A stretch of 64,000 nucleotides of DNA, from positions 62,001-126,000 of the forward strand of contig NZ_VTOK01000001.1 in assembly GCF_009765375.1 (NCBI RefSeq). Direction: 5' to 3'. Under the pieces are notes generated by a model. The model did not search any database. It saw nothing but the letters and a program-made list of their open reading frames with translations, and was not told where the DNA came from. Shown here one piece after another: positions 48,367 to 58,199 of this stretch. Position numbers and translations under genes: made by a program. Position 1 is the stretch's first letter, and every line of letters starts with the position of its first letter. The DNA comes from Alteribacillus sp. YIM 98480 (lineage in GTDB: Bacteria > Bacillota > Bacilli > Bacillales > Marinococcaceae).

Positions 48367-49242
48367 TTATGTTTTCCGGGTTTCTGGGTCAAAGGTGAAC
48401 CCTTCACCCGCTACTTCTTTTACGTCATGAACAGCTACGAAAGCGTACGGGTCCACGTCATTAATAATGGATTTTAGCTGAATCAACTGATTTCGATTGA
48501 CAACACAATATAACACATTACGCTTATCACGGGTGAAACTCCCTCTTCCGGTTAATACGGTCGATCCCCGATGCATACGTTTAATAATTGCATCTGATAT
48601 AGCATCAGTATGATTGGAAATAATCATAGCAGACTTTCCAGCATTTGCCCCTTCGATAATAAAGTCGATAACTCGTGCCGCAATAAAGACAGCTACAAGA
48701 GTATACATCGCTTCAGGCAGTGTTAAATGAATTAAGGAAAACGTAATAACAAAGGCGTCAAACATAAACATAAATGTACCGAGCCCCATCCCGAAATATT
48801 TCTCTGCCAGCCGGGCAAGAATATCTACGCCTCCTGTTGTACCGCCTGCACGAAATATGATTCCAAGTCCAGTTCCAGCAAAAACCCCGGCAAATAAAGA
48901 AACGAGTATCATATCGTTTTGAAGAGCTACGTTCATATGCCAGTATTTTTCGAAAAAATGAAGTGAACCGGAAAGCATCACTGTGCCAAATACGCTATAT
49001 ATAAAGACTTTTCGACCTAGAAGCTTATACCCTACAAAAAACAAAGGAATGTTTAATACAAGATTTGAGATCGAAGGTTCAATGGTAAACAAATAATAAA
49101 TGACGAGAGTGAGACCAGTAAAACCACCGTGAGCCAGCCCGTTTTGCAAATTAAAATGAATAAGCCCGAAACCGAAAACTATTGTGCCTAGAAATATAAT
49201 CAATATATTGGTTAAGCGAATGCCTTCAAATAGATTTTTCAA
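48367..49242 (-). CDS. YitT family membrane protein
   Basis: A 291-residue protein with five or six N-terminal helices (DUF161-type, LAHGGFTGLTLVIYYLF and GTGLGIIFRAGGTTGGVDIL) and a soluble C-terminal DUF2179 domain (STVLTGRGSFTRDKRNVLYCVV). Function unknown; widespread in Bacillaceae with many paralogues. The start is TTG at 49242, eight bases after AGGAGG; longer open frame at its N-terminus lacks a ribosome site. Confidence 0.85.
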   Translation of the reverse strand: MKNLFEGIRLTNILIIFLGTIVFGFGLIHFNLQNGLAHGGFTGLTLVIYYLFTIEPSISNLVLNIPLFFVGYKLLGRKVFIYSVFGTVMLSGSLHFFEKYWHMNVALQNDMILVSLFAGVFAGTGLGIIFRAGGTTGGVDILARLAEKYFGMGLGTFMFMFDAFVITFSLIHLTLPEAMYTLVAVFIAARVIDFIIEGANAGKSAMIISNHTDAISDAIIKRMHRGSTVLTGRGSFTRDKRNVLYCVVNRNQLIQLKSIINDVDPYAFVAVHDVKEVAGEGFTFDPETRKT

Positions 49243-49487
49243 TCCGGGTATCCTCCTATACTTTGTTATTAAAAACTTTAAAAACGCTGTTAAATACACA
49301 ATCAGGCCAGTATAAAAAAATCATCCAATAAAGAGCTTCTCTTTTCAGTATGGCCAATTATAAACGAAACAGCCGTTTATCGACGCAGTGATTATTGGAA
49401 AGAGTGAGAAGGAATAATTAAAAGGAATATAAATGATTTTGTAGAAGATTGTCAGAGCAATACGACTAATAAGGAGGAACCTATATA

Positions 49488-50480
49488 ATGACCAATTTTC
49501 AAGCAATGATGGTAGAAGAGACAGGCAATAAGGAAGTAGAAAAATGTATTCGTACGCTTACACTAGATGATCTGCCAGAAGGAGATGTTCTCGTAAAAGT
49601 TCACTACTCCAGTGTGAATTTTAAAGACGGTATGGCTTCTATGGCAAACGGAAACATTGTAAATGAATACCCAATGGTTCCTGGTATAGACTTAGCAGGG
49701 GTAGTAGAAGATTCGTCAGATTCTCGCTTTTCTAACGGTGATAAAGTCATCGTAACAAGTTATGAATTAGGAGTTTCTCATTATGGAGGTTTTGCTGAAT
49801 ATGCAAGAGTTCCGGCAGAGTGGGTTGTAGCGCTGCCTGAAGGTTTAGATTTAAAAGAAGCCATGATCTATGGCACGGCTGGTTTTACAGCAGGTTTATC
49901 TGTTATACGGCTTGAGGAGGAAGGTATTACACCAGAAAGCGGCACTGTACTTGTAACAGGAGCTACAGGCGGTGTAGGAAGCATGGCGGTTGCAATGCTT
50001 GCTCAACTAGGATACAACGTGGCGGCAAGTACTGGTAAATCCTCTGAACATAATTATTTAAAAGAGTTGGGGGCAAAAGAAATTCATTCACGAGAAGACG
50101 TACAGCCGGAGAAAATCCGTCCGCTTGATAAACAGCGTTGGGCTGGAGTTGTTGATCCAGTAGGAGGCGAAACGCTGGCATATGCGTTAAGCACGCTTTC
50201 CTATGGCGGTGCTGCTGCGGTCAGTGGGTTAACAGGGGGGACAAAGATTCCAGCCACAGTGTTCCCATTTATTTTAAGAGGTGTGAACCTTGTAGGTATT
50301 GATTCTGTCTATTGTCCAATGGATAGAAGAAAGCAAGTCTGGAATCGTCTCGCATCAGATTTAAAAGTCGAAAATTTGCTCGAAACGATCGCAAGTGAGA
50401 TTTCCTTAGAGGAGCTTCCGGAAACATTAGAACAAATTCTTCAAGCGCAAGTGCGGGGGAGAAAAATCGTTCGTTTATAA
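49488..50480 (+). CDS. YhdH/YhfP family NADPH-dependent oxidoreductase
   Basis: A 330-residue zinc-free medium-chain dehydrogenase. The catalytic domain has VHYSSVNFKDGMASM and PGIDLAGVVEDS, and the nucleotide domain has VTGATGGVGSMAVAMLAQLGY. GIDSVYCPMDRRKQVWNRLASDL near the end is typical of the acrylyl-CoA reductase/quinone oxidoreductase subgroup. RBS AAGGAGGAAC. It stands alone between a YitT gene and a repeat; role likely detoxification or acrylyl-CoA reduction. Confidence 0.9.
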   Translation: MTNFQAMMVEETGNKEVEKCIRTLTLDDLPEGDVLVKVHYSSVNFKDGMASMANGNIVNEYPMVPGIDLAGVVEDSSDSRFSNGDKVIVTSYELGVSHYGGFAEYARVPAEWVVALPEGLDLKEAMIYGTAGFTAGLSVIRLEEEGITPESGTVLVTGATGGVGSMAVAMLAQLGYNVAASTGKSSEHNYLKELGAKEIHSREDVQPEKIRPLDKQRWAGVVDPVGGETLAYALSTLSYGGAAAVSGLTGGTKIPATVFPFILRGVNLVGIDSVYCPMDRRKQVWNRLASDLKVENLLETIASEISLEELPETLEQILQAQVRGRKIVRL

Positions 50481-50498
50481 AAATATAGAAAAAGAGGT

Positions 50499-50720
50499 GA
50501 AGTTGTCTCAAAAGGTTAGTTTCGGGTATGAAAATTGTCGAGCAACCGGAATATCCAAATAAGGCAGAGTGAAGAGTTTGCTCACGAGGAGACTGAACCG
50601 TCTCCTGTGGCAAAGAACAAACTGCGAAAACGAGTAAAGAGAGTTGGAGTAGATATCGCACTAGTGCTCTGAGTGTATATTCCGCTGCGTTAGCTGAGAA
50701 CTGACTTATGGGACAGCTCC
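50499..50720 (+). repeat. Repeat family A (MITE-like), full-length copy
   Basis: AGTTGTCTCAAAAGGTTAG at the left, GAACTGACTTATGGGACAGC at the right, with interior GAGGAGACTGAACCG and AAAGAGAGTTGGAGTAG. The spacer that follows, 50721-51023, has no clear gene or promoter. Confidence 0.8.
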
Positions 50721-51023
50721 ACCTTCTTCTGTATTTGAATCCCACTTTATTGCAAAATATTCTAATGGTTGTTCTAGAGTAGAAATTCCCATTACTTCTT
50801 CATATGGGAGAGCATGATTGCTAAGCCGAAAATAATTGAACACGTTCACCTTCTATTGTTATCGAAATTTTCTTACATATTAATTTTTGTTAAGGTAAAA
50901 GCCAATAAAGAAATCGAAAGAAGGAAAAAACTTTCTTCTCTAGAAACTAGGGGAGGAAAATCTTATGCTGTTATCGACACCATTTTTAGTGTTAACAGTG
51001 TAATAAAAGGGGTATGGGTACGT

Positions 51024-52322
51024 ATGAATGTATTTTCTAAGGAAAGATTGCTGGCTTCTAACGATATTTTTACTCTAACTGAATCTCTCAACCCAGAAAT
51101 TTTGGCAGATAGACTAGCTGCCTTAGCAGAAATAGGGAAAACAGAAGAAGGTGGAGTTACACGCTACGTCTACACGGAAGAAGAAGCAGATGCTAAAAAG
51201 TTATTTCGTTCCTGGATGGAAAACGCGGGACTAAAAGTAAGGGAAGATGCAGTTGGAAATATGTATGGAAGATTAGAGGGAAAAGAGCCCGAACTTCCTG
51301 CGCTGCTTACGGGATCGCATTTAGACACAGTACCTAATGGAGGGGCTTTTGATGGATCCTTAGGATGTGTCAGCTCATTAATGGCTATAGAAGCAATTAT
51401 TCAAGAACATGGACAATTGAGAAGAGCACTTGAACTAGTGGTGTTTGTTGATGAAGAAGGGGCTAGGTTTGGAAGCGGATTGTTTGGAAGCAGGGCTGCC
51501 ATGGGAGAAGTGAGTAAGGAGGATCTATTTCAGCTTCGAGATGAAAATGGAGTTACAGCAGCAGAAGCAATGAAGCGACAAGGCTACGCTCCAAATAAGC
51601 TGAAAAAATGTGTATATCCGAAAGAGGAAATTTACGCATTTTTAGAACTTCATATAGAACAAGGTAAAAGCTTAGAACAACAACAGCAAAATATAGGCAT
51701 TGTCAACGGAATTGCGGGCCCTTCTTGGCTTGAGGTGATATTTGAAGGAGAAACGGATCATGCAGGTAATACACCTATGGATATGCGGTCAGATGCTGCA
51801 GCTGGAGCAGCTGATTTAGTTTTATCGATAGAAAATATTCCCCGGGAAATTAGCTCGACTGCTGTCGCTACAGTAGGAAAATTGCAGCTTTTTCCTAATG
51901 GATCGAATGTTATCGCAGGAAAAGCAGAGATGACGGTCGATGTTAGAGATATAGATGAAGAAGTGCGCGATAATATGTTAATTGAAATAAAGAGAGAAGC
52001 AGAACGGATTGCGGAAAAAAGAGATTTGAAAACAGAAACGAAGATTCAGATTAAAATACCTCCTGTCCCTGTTCCTAAGTGGATCCAGCAATATGCACAA
52101 CAAGCAGCAGAGAAACTGAATTTATCCTACAATAATTTACCAAGCGGAGCAGGTCATGATGCAATGATTGCAGGTAAACACGTAGCTTCTGGGCTTATAT
52201 TTGTACCAAGCTATAAAGGGAAAAGTCATTCACCGGAAGAATTTACCTCATTGAAAGATTGTTTTAACGGAGTATTGGCGCTAAAAGAGATATTGGAAAA
52301 TATAGGAAGTGAGGAAGGGTAG
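51024..52322 (+). CDS. Zn-dependent hydantoinase/carbamoylase family amidase (M20)
   Basis: A 432-residue enzyme of the N-carbamoyl-L-amino-acid hydrolase/allantoate amidohydrolase family. Metal motifs: TGSHLDTV (His, Asp), VFVDEEGARFGSG (Glu pair), FLELHIEQG (His) and SGAGHDAM. ATG 51024 was picked because homology begins there; AAAGGGG lies 11 bases before it. The open frame extends 70 codons further upstream without family resemblance. Substrate could be a carbamoyl amino acid or a ureide; next to purine genes a ureide is possible but not proven. Confidence 0.88.
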   Translation: MNVFSKERLLASNDIFTLTESLNPEILADRLAALAEIGKTEEGGVTRYVYTEEEADAKKLFRSWMENAGLKVREDAVGNMYGRLEGKEPELPALLTGSHLDTVPNGGAFDGSLGCVSSLMAIEAIIQEHGQLRRALELVVFVDEEGARFGSGLFGSRAAMGEVSKEDLFQLRDENGVTAAEAMKRQGYAPNKLKKCVYPKEEIYAFLELHIEQGKSLEQQQQNIGIVNGIAGPSWLEVIFEGETDHAGNTPMDMRSDAAAGAADLVLSIENIPREISSTAVATVGKLQLFPNGSNVIAGKAEMTVDVRDIDEEVRDNMLIEIKREAERIAEKRDLKTETKIQIKIPPVPVPKWIQQYAQQAAEKLNLSYNNLPSGAGHDAMIAGKHVASGLIFVPSYKGKSHSPEEFTSLKDCFNGVLALKEILENIGSEEG

Positions 52323-52408
52323 AGTTAAAGATTTAACTCCTTGAAAATAGAGTATTATTTAGCAGCAAAGGAAAAACTATACTTGACGATTATAGAGAAG
52401 GTGAAACA

Positions 52409-53470
52409 ATGCCATTTATACAGCATGTAGAAACAGCAGATGCTCCTTACCGAGTAACTCAGCAAGAAACGGTAGAAGTGGTTCGTGAATTATTCGGTGA
52501 TTCTTTTCCTGACATCGATCGTTTATTAAAAGTATTCGGGAATGGTCAAATTGAAAGCCGTTTTTTGGCTGCGCCGCTGTCTTGGTTTCAACAAAATCAT
52601 GATTTTGAAGAGAAAAACCAGCTATATATAAAACAGGCACTTACGTTAGGAAGCGAGGCTGTAACGAGGTGTTTGCAAGAAACAAACACGTCAAAAGAAG
52701 AAATCGATGCCTTTTTCTTTATTTCAAGTTCTGGAATGGCAACACCGACGATCGATGCACGGATTATGAATGAATTAAATTTCCCTTCTCATATAAAAAG
52801 AATTCCAATTTGGGGGCTGGGGTGTGCTGGAGGAGCCTCAGCCTTGAGTCGTGCCCATGAATATTTACTTGCTTATCCTTCTGCTAAAGTACTTGTACTT
52901 TGTCTTGAATTATGCAGTCTTACTTTTCAACCTAATGACAGATCTAAAAGTAATTTAATCGGTACCTCACTATTTGCAGACGGTGCTGCTTGTGTCCTAA
53001 TGACAGGGGAAAAAATAAAACATAAAAATACTCGCCCTCGCACGATAGATACGATGTCTACTTTGATGCCCCATTCGGAAGATGTGATGGGGTGGGATAT
53101 TAAAAATGAAGGATTTCATGTTATTTTCTCAAGAGACATACCAGCTATTATTGAAGAATGGTTAAAACCGAACGTAACTGCTTTTTTAAAAAAGCTAGAT
53201 AAGTCACCAGCCGATATTAACCATTTTGTTGCTCATCCAGGCGGTAAAAAAGTTCTTCAAGCATACGAAAGAGCACTGGGTTTTTCAGAAGAAAAAACAG
53301 AGCCGGCAAGAGAAGTTTTAGCTGTACAGGGAAATATGTCTTCTCCAACTGTCTTGTATGTTTTGAAGAAAATAATGGAAAAAAAGCCTTCATATGGAGA
53401 AAATGGTATAGTGACAGCTCTTGGTCCTGGATTTAGTTCAGAATTGGTATGGCTGGAATGGGGAGAATAA
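52409..53470 (+). CDS. bpsA: Type III polyketide synthase (alkylpyrone synthase BpsA-like)
   Basis: A 353-residue chalcone/stilbene-synthase family enzyme. The catalytic triad is Cys139 (WGLGCAGGAS), His276 (FVAHPGG) and Asn309 (AVQGNMSSPT). Bacillus BpsA condenses long-chain acyl-CoA with malonyl-CoA into alkylpyrones. RBS AGAAGGTGAAAC. It lies two bases before an isoprenylcysteine-methyltransferase-like gene, the same pair as bpsA-bpsB, which makes methylated alkylpyrones in B. subtilis. Confidence 0.93.
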   Translation: MPFIQHVETADAPYRVTQQETVEVVRELFGDSFPDIDRLLKVFGNGQIESRFLAAPLSWFQQNHDFEEKNQLYIKQALTLGSEAVTRCLQETNTSKEEIDAFFFISSSGMATPTIDARIMNELNFPSHIKRIPIWGLGCAGGASALSRAHEYLLAYPSAKVLVLCLELCSLTFQPNDRSKSNLIGTSLFADGAACVLMTGEKIKHKNTRPRTIDTMSTLMPHSEDVMGWDIKNEGFHVIFSRDIPAIIEEWLKPNVTAFLKKLDKSPADINHFVAHPGGKKVLQAYERALGFSEEKTEPAREVLAVQGNMSSPTVLYVLKKIMEKKPSYGENGIVTALGPGFSSELVWLEWGE

Positions 53471-53472
53471 GA

Positions 53473-53997
53473 ATGACGTTTTTTATCATTTTGGTATTAG
53501 TTGTTGTATTGCAGCGATTAGCAGAAATTATATATGCCCGTCGAAATGAAAAAAAAATGAAAGCAAAAGGCGCTATAGAAATCGGAGCTTCTCATTATAA
53601 ATGGATTGTTTTGTTACATATTTTTTTCTTCTTTTCTTTAATTATGGAAGCGACAGAGAGACAATTTATTCTTAGTTCAGGCTGGCAGGTGTTTTTGCTG
53701 CTTTTTATTGTTGTGCAAATTCTTAGAATCTGGACGCTGACTTCACTGGGAGAATTTTGGAACACGAAAATAATCGTCCTTCCTGGGGCAAAGAAAGTAA
53801 ACAAAGGTCCATATCGCTGGATTTCTCACCCCAATTATGCCATTGTTATGCTTGAAATTATCCTGTTACCTCTAATATACGGTGCTTGGATCACAGCACT
53901 TATTTTCTCAGCTGCAAACGCCATTATTTTGCTTTTCATACGAATTCCTACTGAAGAAAAAGCACTCGAACAATTAAAAAAAATGACGAATGATTAG
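53473..53997 (+). CDS. bpsB: Isoprenylcysteine carboxyl methyltransferase-like protein (BpsB-like)
   Basis: A 174-residue membrane enzyme with four or five helices and the ICMT signature GPYRWISHPNYAIVMLEI. In the paired Bacillus system it methylates alkylpyrones made by BpsA. ATG 53473 follows GGGGAGAATAA, two bases after the synthase stop; an earlier in-frame ATG at 53449 lies inside bpsA. Length is typical. Confidence 0.9.
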   Translation: MTFFIILVLVVVLQRLAEIIYARRNEKKMKAKGAIEIGASHYKWIVLLHIFFFFSLIMEATERQFILSSGWQVFLLLFIVVQILRIWTLTSLGEFWNTKIIVLPGAKKVNKGPYRWISHPNYAIVMLEIILLPLIYGAWITALIFSAANAIILLFIRIPTEEKALEQLKKMTND

Positions 53998-54081
53998 TAC
54001 TTCCCACACTATCTAAAACGTGATATATTTTTTTCGAATTCATGATGAATGCGCTTATAGCGGGGAAGGAAGCGGTTTAAT

Positions 54082-54621
54082 ATGCTCGATATTCTCCTTG
54101 AGAATGCTTGGACGATGCTCCTTATTATTTTTACTATTAACATTGTCTATGTCACCTTATTTACGCTGCGTATGATTTTTACTTTAAAAGGACAGCGTTA
54201 TTTTGCTGGTACTATTGGTATGACAGAAATTGTGGTATATGTTCTCGGACTCGGCCTTGTACTTGATAACCTTGATAATATTTTAAATTTAGCAGCGTAC
54301 GCTATTGGTTATGGGACAGGAGTAGTCGTAGGGATGAAAATTGAAGAGAAGCTGGCATTAGGGTATATTACCGTAAACGTCATTACAAAGGAATACGAAC
54401 CTGATATTCCAAATGCTCTACGTGATAAAGGATATGGGGTAACTAACTGGGTAGCATACGGCAGAGAAGGTGAACGCTTAATGATGCAGATTTTAACCTC
54501 GAGAAGGTCAGAAACGGATTTATATAACATTGTGAAAAAACTAGATCCTAAAGCTTTTATTATTTCTCACGAACCAAAAGCTTTTTTCGGAGGTTTCTGG
54601 GTAAAAGGAGTAAGACGCTAA
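54082..54621 (+). CDS. yebE: UPF0316 family membrane protein (YebE homologue)
   Basis: A 179-residue protein with three N-terminal helices (DUF5698-type) and a C-terminal DUF2179 domain ([25 protein letters not shown] is split across it). Function unknown. RBS GGAAGGAAG. In B. subtilis it lies between pbuG and purE, and the order yebE-yebG-purE is kept here. Confidence 0.9.
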   Translation: MLDILLENAWTMLLIIFTINIVYVTLFTLRMIFTLKGQRYFAGTIGMTEIVVYVLGLGLVLDNLDNILNLAAYAIGYGTGVVVGMKIEEKLALGYITVNVITKEYEPDIPNALRDKGYGVTNWVAYGREGERLMMQILTSRRSETDLYNIVKKLDPKAFIISHEPKAFFGGFWVKGVRR

Positions 54622-54650
54622 TTATATAGAAAGTAGAAGGAGATGGAACA

Positions 54651-54850
54651 GTGCCCAAAAAAACAACGAAAAAAAATTCGAAGTAAAAGACGGGGAATCG
54701 ATTGATGATTGTTTGAAACGAATAGATGAAGAAGGTTATGTTCCTGTTCGCCGCATGGAAAAACCTGTATTCGAGGAAGTGAGGAAAAACGGAAAAACAG
54801 AAAAAATTCCTGTGAAACAACAAATATTATTTGAAACTAAGCTTAAATAA
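54651..54850 (+). pseudogene. yebG: YebG-like NETI-motif protein, one-base frameshift near the start
   Basis: GTG 54651 follows AAGGAGA, but its frame stops after 11 codons. One base further on in phase, from TTC 54677, the coding continues FEVKDGESIDDCLKRIDEEG...VRRMEKPVFEE and ends at TAA 54848-54850, the YebG layout with NETI read as GESI. The two join at a run of eight A's: nine would restore MPKKTTKKKFEVKDGE. So this is a sequencing or strain indel, or slippage. In B. subtilis yebG lies just before purE. Confidence 0.75.
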
Positions 54851-54890
54851 CCGAACATTAAACTTTTTGCGGGTTTAAATGTTCGATTTT
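54847..54890. promoter_or_regulatory. Paired PurR boxes of the pur operon
   Basis: ATAACCGAACATT (54847-54859) matches the PurBox consensus AWWWCCGAACWWT at each position; AATGTTCGATTTT (54878-54890), reversed, misses one. The convergent pair is 18 bases apart and its first box overlaps the stop of the yebG-like frame. Confidence 0.85.
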
Positions 54891-54893
54891 TGT

Positions 54894-54923
54894 TTGACAG
54901 ATTTCGTGACAACTTGTTAAGCT
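54894..54923 (+). promoter_or_regulatory. Promoter of the pur operon
   Basis: TTGACA (54894-54899), then TAAGCT (54918-54923) 18 bases on. It overlaps the PurR boxes' downstream edge. Confidence 0.6.
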
Positions 54924-54955
54924 ATACATGTAATCAAACGGATGAAAGAAATAAA

Positions 54956-55145
54956 CCTCATATAATGTCAAGAATAAGGCTCGACAAGTTTCTACCCGGC
55001 GACCGTAAATTGCCGGACTATGAGGGAAAGATACGCAAGCACCGGAACATGGAACAGCCGGAGGCAGCGCCTGTTCACCATGTCCATAACCCCGGCGTCT
55101 GGCAGCTTTCTCTCATAGTACAGGGATCTGTCAAACCGGGGTTTT
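54956..55145 (+). promoter_or_regulatory. Guanine-class purine riboswitch of purE with long-range terminator
   Basis: Aptamer 54956-55025: CCTCATATAAT pairs with ACTATGAGG, with GTTTCTACC and CCGTAAATTG in the junction and C at the specificity position. ACTATGAGGGAAAG can also pair with CTTTCTCTCATAGT (55107-55120) as an antiterminator. The terminator is AACCCCGG (55088-55095) with CCGGGGTTTT (55136-55145). A long coding-like frame from 54890 spans this region but is not coding. Confidence 0.92.
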
Positions 55146-55177
55146 CTAATGTGCAATTTAAAGGAGAGGAAAAAATA

Positions 55178-55663
55178 ATGGAACCGCAAGTAGGAGTAAT
55201 CATGGGAAGCACTTCTGATTGGGATACGATGAAACATGCTTGTGAAGTGCTTGAAGAATTATCTGTTCCTTATGAAAAAAAAGTAGTTTCGGCTCATCGT
55301 ACGCCAGACCTCATGTTTGAGTACGCTGAGAAAGCACGGCAAAAAGGATTGAAAACGATCATCGCCGGTGCAGGAGGTGCTGCACACCTTCCTGGAATGG
55401 TAGCTGCTAAAACCACCCTTCCGGTTATTGGGGTTCCTGTGCAGTCTAAGGCCTTAAATGGCATGGATTCCTTATTGTCTATTGCTCAAATGCCAGGAGG
55501 CGTTCCGGTCGCTACCGTGGCAATCGGTAAAGCGGGAGCTGTAAATGCAGGACTGCTTGCCGCAGAATTTTTGGCAGCTTTCGACCTTGAACTGGCTGAC
55601 CGACTCGACCAAAGAAGAGAAGACCTTCGTCAAAAAGTGATAGAAACGGGGGATTTATCGTGA
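55178..55663 (+). CDS. purE: 5-(carboxyamino)imidazole ribonucleotide mutase
   Basis: A 161-residue class I Pur[18 protein letters not shown] and the catalytic [15 protein letters not shown] (His) are intact, as is [11 protein letters not shown]. It moves the carboxylate of N5-CAIR to C4. ATG 55178 follows AAAGGAGAGG; an open frame 96 codons longer upstream lies over the riboswitch. First gene of the purine operon; its stop overlaps purK. Confidence 0.97.
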   Translation: MEPQVGVIMGSTSDWDTMKHACEVLEELSVPYEKKVVSAHRTPDLMFEYAEKARQKGLKTIIAGAGGAAHLPGMVAAKTTLPVIGVPVQSKALNGMDSLLSIAQMPGGVPVATVAIGKAGAVNAGLLAAEFLAAFDLELADRLDQRREDLRQKVIETGDLS

Positions 55664-56808
55664 GTAACATTCTCTCTCCTGGAAAAACAATTGGAATTTT
55701 AGGGGGCGGCCAGCTTGGGCGAATGATGGCAATAGCGGCGAAAGCGATGGGCTTTCGAATTGCTGTATTAGAACCAAAAACAGATTCCCCCGCTGGACAA
55801 GCCGCTGATATAGAAGTAGAGGCGGCCTATGACGACAGAGAAGGTGCCAAAGAACTTGCAAAACATTGTGATGTCCTTACCTATGAATTTGAAAACATTG
55901 ATGCTCCGACTGCAGCTTTTCTAGAAGAAACGCTTTACCTTCCGCAGGGCGGCAGCCTTCTCTACACTACGCAGCACCGCATACGAGAAAAAAACGCGAT
56001 TGAAGAAGCTGGCGTGCATGTATCGCCTTATCGTTCAGTAGATTCAAAAGTGTCTCTAAACCATGCATTAGAAGAGCTTGGAAGACCTGCTGTTTTAAAA
56101 ACGTGTCAAGGCGGCTACGACGGAAAAGGACAAGTAGTAATTAAAGAAGACACTAATGCAGGTAAAGCATTTGAAACCCTTAATGGAAACGAAAAGGATC
56201 TAGTCTTAGAATCCTGGGTTCCTTTCGAAAAAGAAATTTCTGTGATCGTCACAAGAAGTACAAACGGTGAAATCTCGACATTCCCTGTCGGGGAAAATAT
56301 TCACGAGAATAACATTTTGCATCAAACCATTGTTCCAGCAAGAATCACGTCAGGAACAGAAAAAAAGGCAAGAGACATTGCGTATCAATTAGCCGAGAAA
56401 CTCGAACTTACTGGTACTTTAGCTGTAGAAATGTTCGTATTAGAAGATGGGGACATTTATGTTAATGAATTAGCTCCCCGTCCGCACAATTCCGGACATT
56501 ACACGATTGAAGCATGTGAAACGTCTCAATTTGAACAGCATATCCGGGCCATTTGTGGATGGCCGTTAGGGTCTACCAACTTGCTAAAGCCTGTAGTAAT
56601 GACTAACTTGCTCGGTCAACATCTGTCCTATGTTTACGACAATGTGGAAAGCTTCAGTAAAAACGGACATCTTCATGTGTACGGAAAAGATGAAGCGAAA
56701 CACGGACGGAAAATGGGACATTGGACTGTGCTTGGGACCGACATAGAAGAAGCTCTTACCAAAACAAACTATGTTTGGGAAAAACAAACTTCTTTAATTA
56801 ATAAATAA
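55660..56808 (+). CDS. purK: 5-(carboxyamino)imidazole ribonucleotide synthase
   Basis: A 382-residue ATP-grasp ligase. [18 protein letters not shown] binds [15 protein letters not shown] is the phosphate-binding loop, and [18 protein letters not shown] holds the metal site. It adds bicarbonate to AIR to give N5-CAIR. GTG 55660 overlaps the purE stop codon by four bases. Confidence 0.97.
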   Translation: MSNILSPGKTIGILGGGQLGRMMAIAAKAMGFRIAVLEPKTDSPAGQAADIEVEAAYDDREGAKELAKHCDVLTYEFENIDAPTAAFLEETLYLPQGGSLLYTTQHRIREKNAIEEAGVHVSPYRSVDSKVSLNHALEELGRPAVLKTCQGGYDGKGQVVIKEDTNAGKAFETLNGNEKDLVLESWVPFEKEISVIVTRSTNGEISTFPVGENIHENNILHQTIVPARITSGTEKKARDIAYQLAEKLELTGTLAVEMFVLEDGDIYVNELAPRPHNSGHYTIEACETSQFEQHIRAICGWPLGSTNLLKPVVMTNLLGQHLSYVYDNVESFSKNGHLHVYGKDEAKHGRKMGHWTVLGTDIEEALTKTNYVWEKQTSLINK

Positions 56809-56846
56809 AAAGAAGAAAAAAGAAGATAGAGAGTGGAGGAAATCTC

Positions 56847-58142
56847 ATGATCGAACGGTATACACGCCCTGAAATGGGATCCATTTGGACTGAAAAGAAT
56901 CGTTTTAATGCTTGGCTGGAAGTAGAAATCTCTGCATGTGAGGCTTGGGCAGAACTTGGAGATATTCCAAAGGACGATGTAAAAAAAATTCGCGAGAATG
57001 CAGACTTTGATGTGGAGCGTATTAAAGAGATTGAAGCCGAAACTCGTCACGATGTCGTAGCTTTTACCCGCGCTGTTTCGGAAACTCTTGGAGAAGAAAG
57101 AAAGTGGGTGCATTATGGACTAACTTCAACAGATGTGGTCGACACTGCCCTTTCTTATCTACTGAAACAAGCGAACGATATTTTGGAAAAAGACCTTGAA
57201 CGTTTCCTTTCTATTTTGAAAGAAAAAGCACTGAAACATAAATATACAGTGATGATGGGAAGGACACACGGTGTTCATGCTGAACCAACCACCTTTGGCC
57301 TAAAACTTGCGCTTTGGTATCAAGAAATGAAAAGAAATCTAGAGAGGTTTAAAGCGGCGTCAGAAGGTGTCAGAGTTGGAAAGCTTTCGGGTGCGGTAGG
57401 AACATTTGCAAACATTCCTCCGTTTATAGAGTCTTATGTATGTGAAAAGCTTGGACTTGAAACAGCTGAAGTCTCCACTCAAACGCTGCAGCGAGACAGG
57501 CACGCTCATTATATGAGTACAATCGCTCTTATCGCAACATCTATTGAAAAAATGGCGGTAGAAATTAGAGGGCTGCAAAAAAGTGAAACGAGGGAAGTAG
57601 AAGAATTTTTCGCGAAAGGACAAAAAGGATCGTCCGCAATGCCGCATAAACGAAACCCAATAGGATCTGAAAACATGACCGGGCTTTCAAGAGTCATTCG
57701 CGGACATATGATGACAGCTTATGAAAATGTACCGCTCTGGCATGAACGTGATATTTCTCACTCCTCAGCAGAACGAATTATTTTGCCTGATGCAACCATA
57801 GCACTCAATTACATGCTCAACCGTTTTGGAAACATCGTGAACAACCTGACAGTATTCCCAGAGAATATGAAAGCCAATATGGAAAGGACATTCGGCCTCA
57901 CTTATTCTCAACGTGTTCTCCTAACTCTCATTAATAAAGGAATGGTGCGAGAAGAAGCCTATGACCTTGTTCAGCCCAAAGCAATGGAAGCTTGGGAAAA
58001 AGGAATTCCATTCCGAACATTAGTGGAACAAGAACCCCGCATCACAGAAACGCTGACAGCAGAGGAAATTGATGATTGTTTTGACTATAATCATCACCTG
58101 CAGCGAGTAGACGAAATTTTTAATAGAGCAGGTTTAGAATAA
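56847..58142 (+). CDS. purB: Adenylosuccinate lyase
   Basis: A 431-residue fumarase/argininosuccinase superfamily enzyme acting twice in purine synthesis. The early [10 protein letters not shown] and [11 protein letters not shown] (catalytic His region) and the signature [16 protein letters not shown] (catalytic serine loop) are clear. RBS GTGGAGGAAA before ATG. It begins 38 bases after purK. Confidence 0.97.
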   Translation: MIERYTRPEMGSIWTEKNRFNAWLEVEISACEAWAELGDIPKDDVKKIRENADFDVERIKEIEAETRHDVVAFTRAVSETLGEERKWVHYGLTSTDVVDTALSYLLKQANDILEKDLERFLSILKEKALKHKYTVMMGRTHGVHAEPTTFGLKLALWYQEMKRNLERFKAASEGVRVGKLSGAVGTFANIPPFIESYVCEKLGLETAEVSTQTLQRDRHAHYMSTIALIATSIEKMAVEIRGLQKSETREVEEFFAKGQKGSSAMPHKRNPIGSENMTGLSRVIRGHMMTAYENVPLWHERDISHSSAERIILPDATIALNYMLNRFGNIVNNLTVFPENMKANMERTFGLTYSQRVLLTLINKGMVREEAYDLVQPKAMEAWEKGIPFRTLVEQEPRITETLTAEEIDDCFDYNHHLQRVDEIFNRAGLE

Positions 58143-58199
58143 AACGGGCCTTAAAAGCCCTTTCCAGACTTTAATGAAAAAACAAGGAGGCGCTCTCCG

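Noticed and set aside
50814-51023. 70-codon N-terminal extension of the amidase
   Set aside because: TTG start without a ribosome site and no family resemblance; hydrophobic part does not form a convincing signal peptide.
54890-55177. In-frame N-terminal extension of purE by 96 codons
   Set aside because: It covers the promoter, the guanine aptamer and the terminator; the purE ATG at 55178 has its own strong ribosome site.
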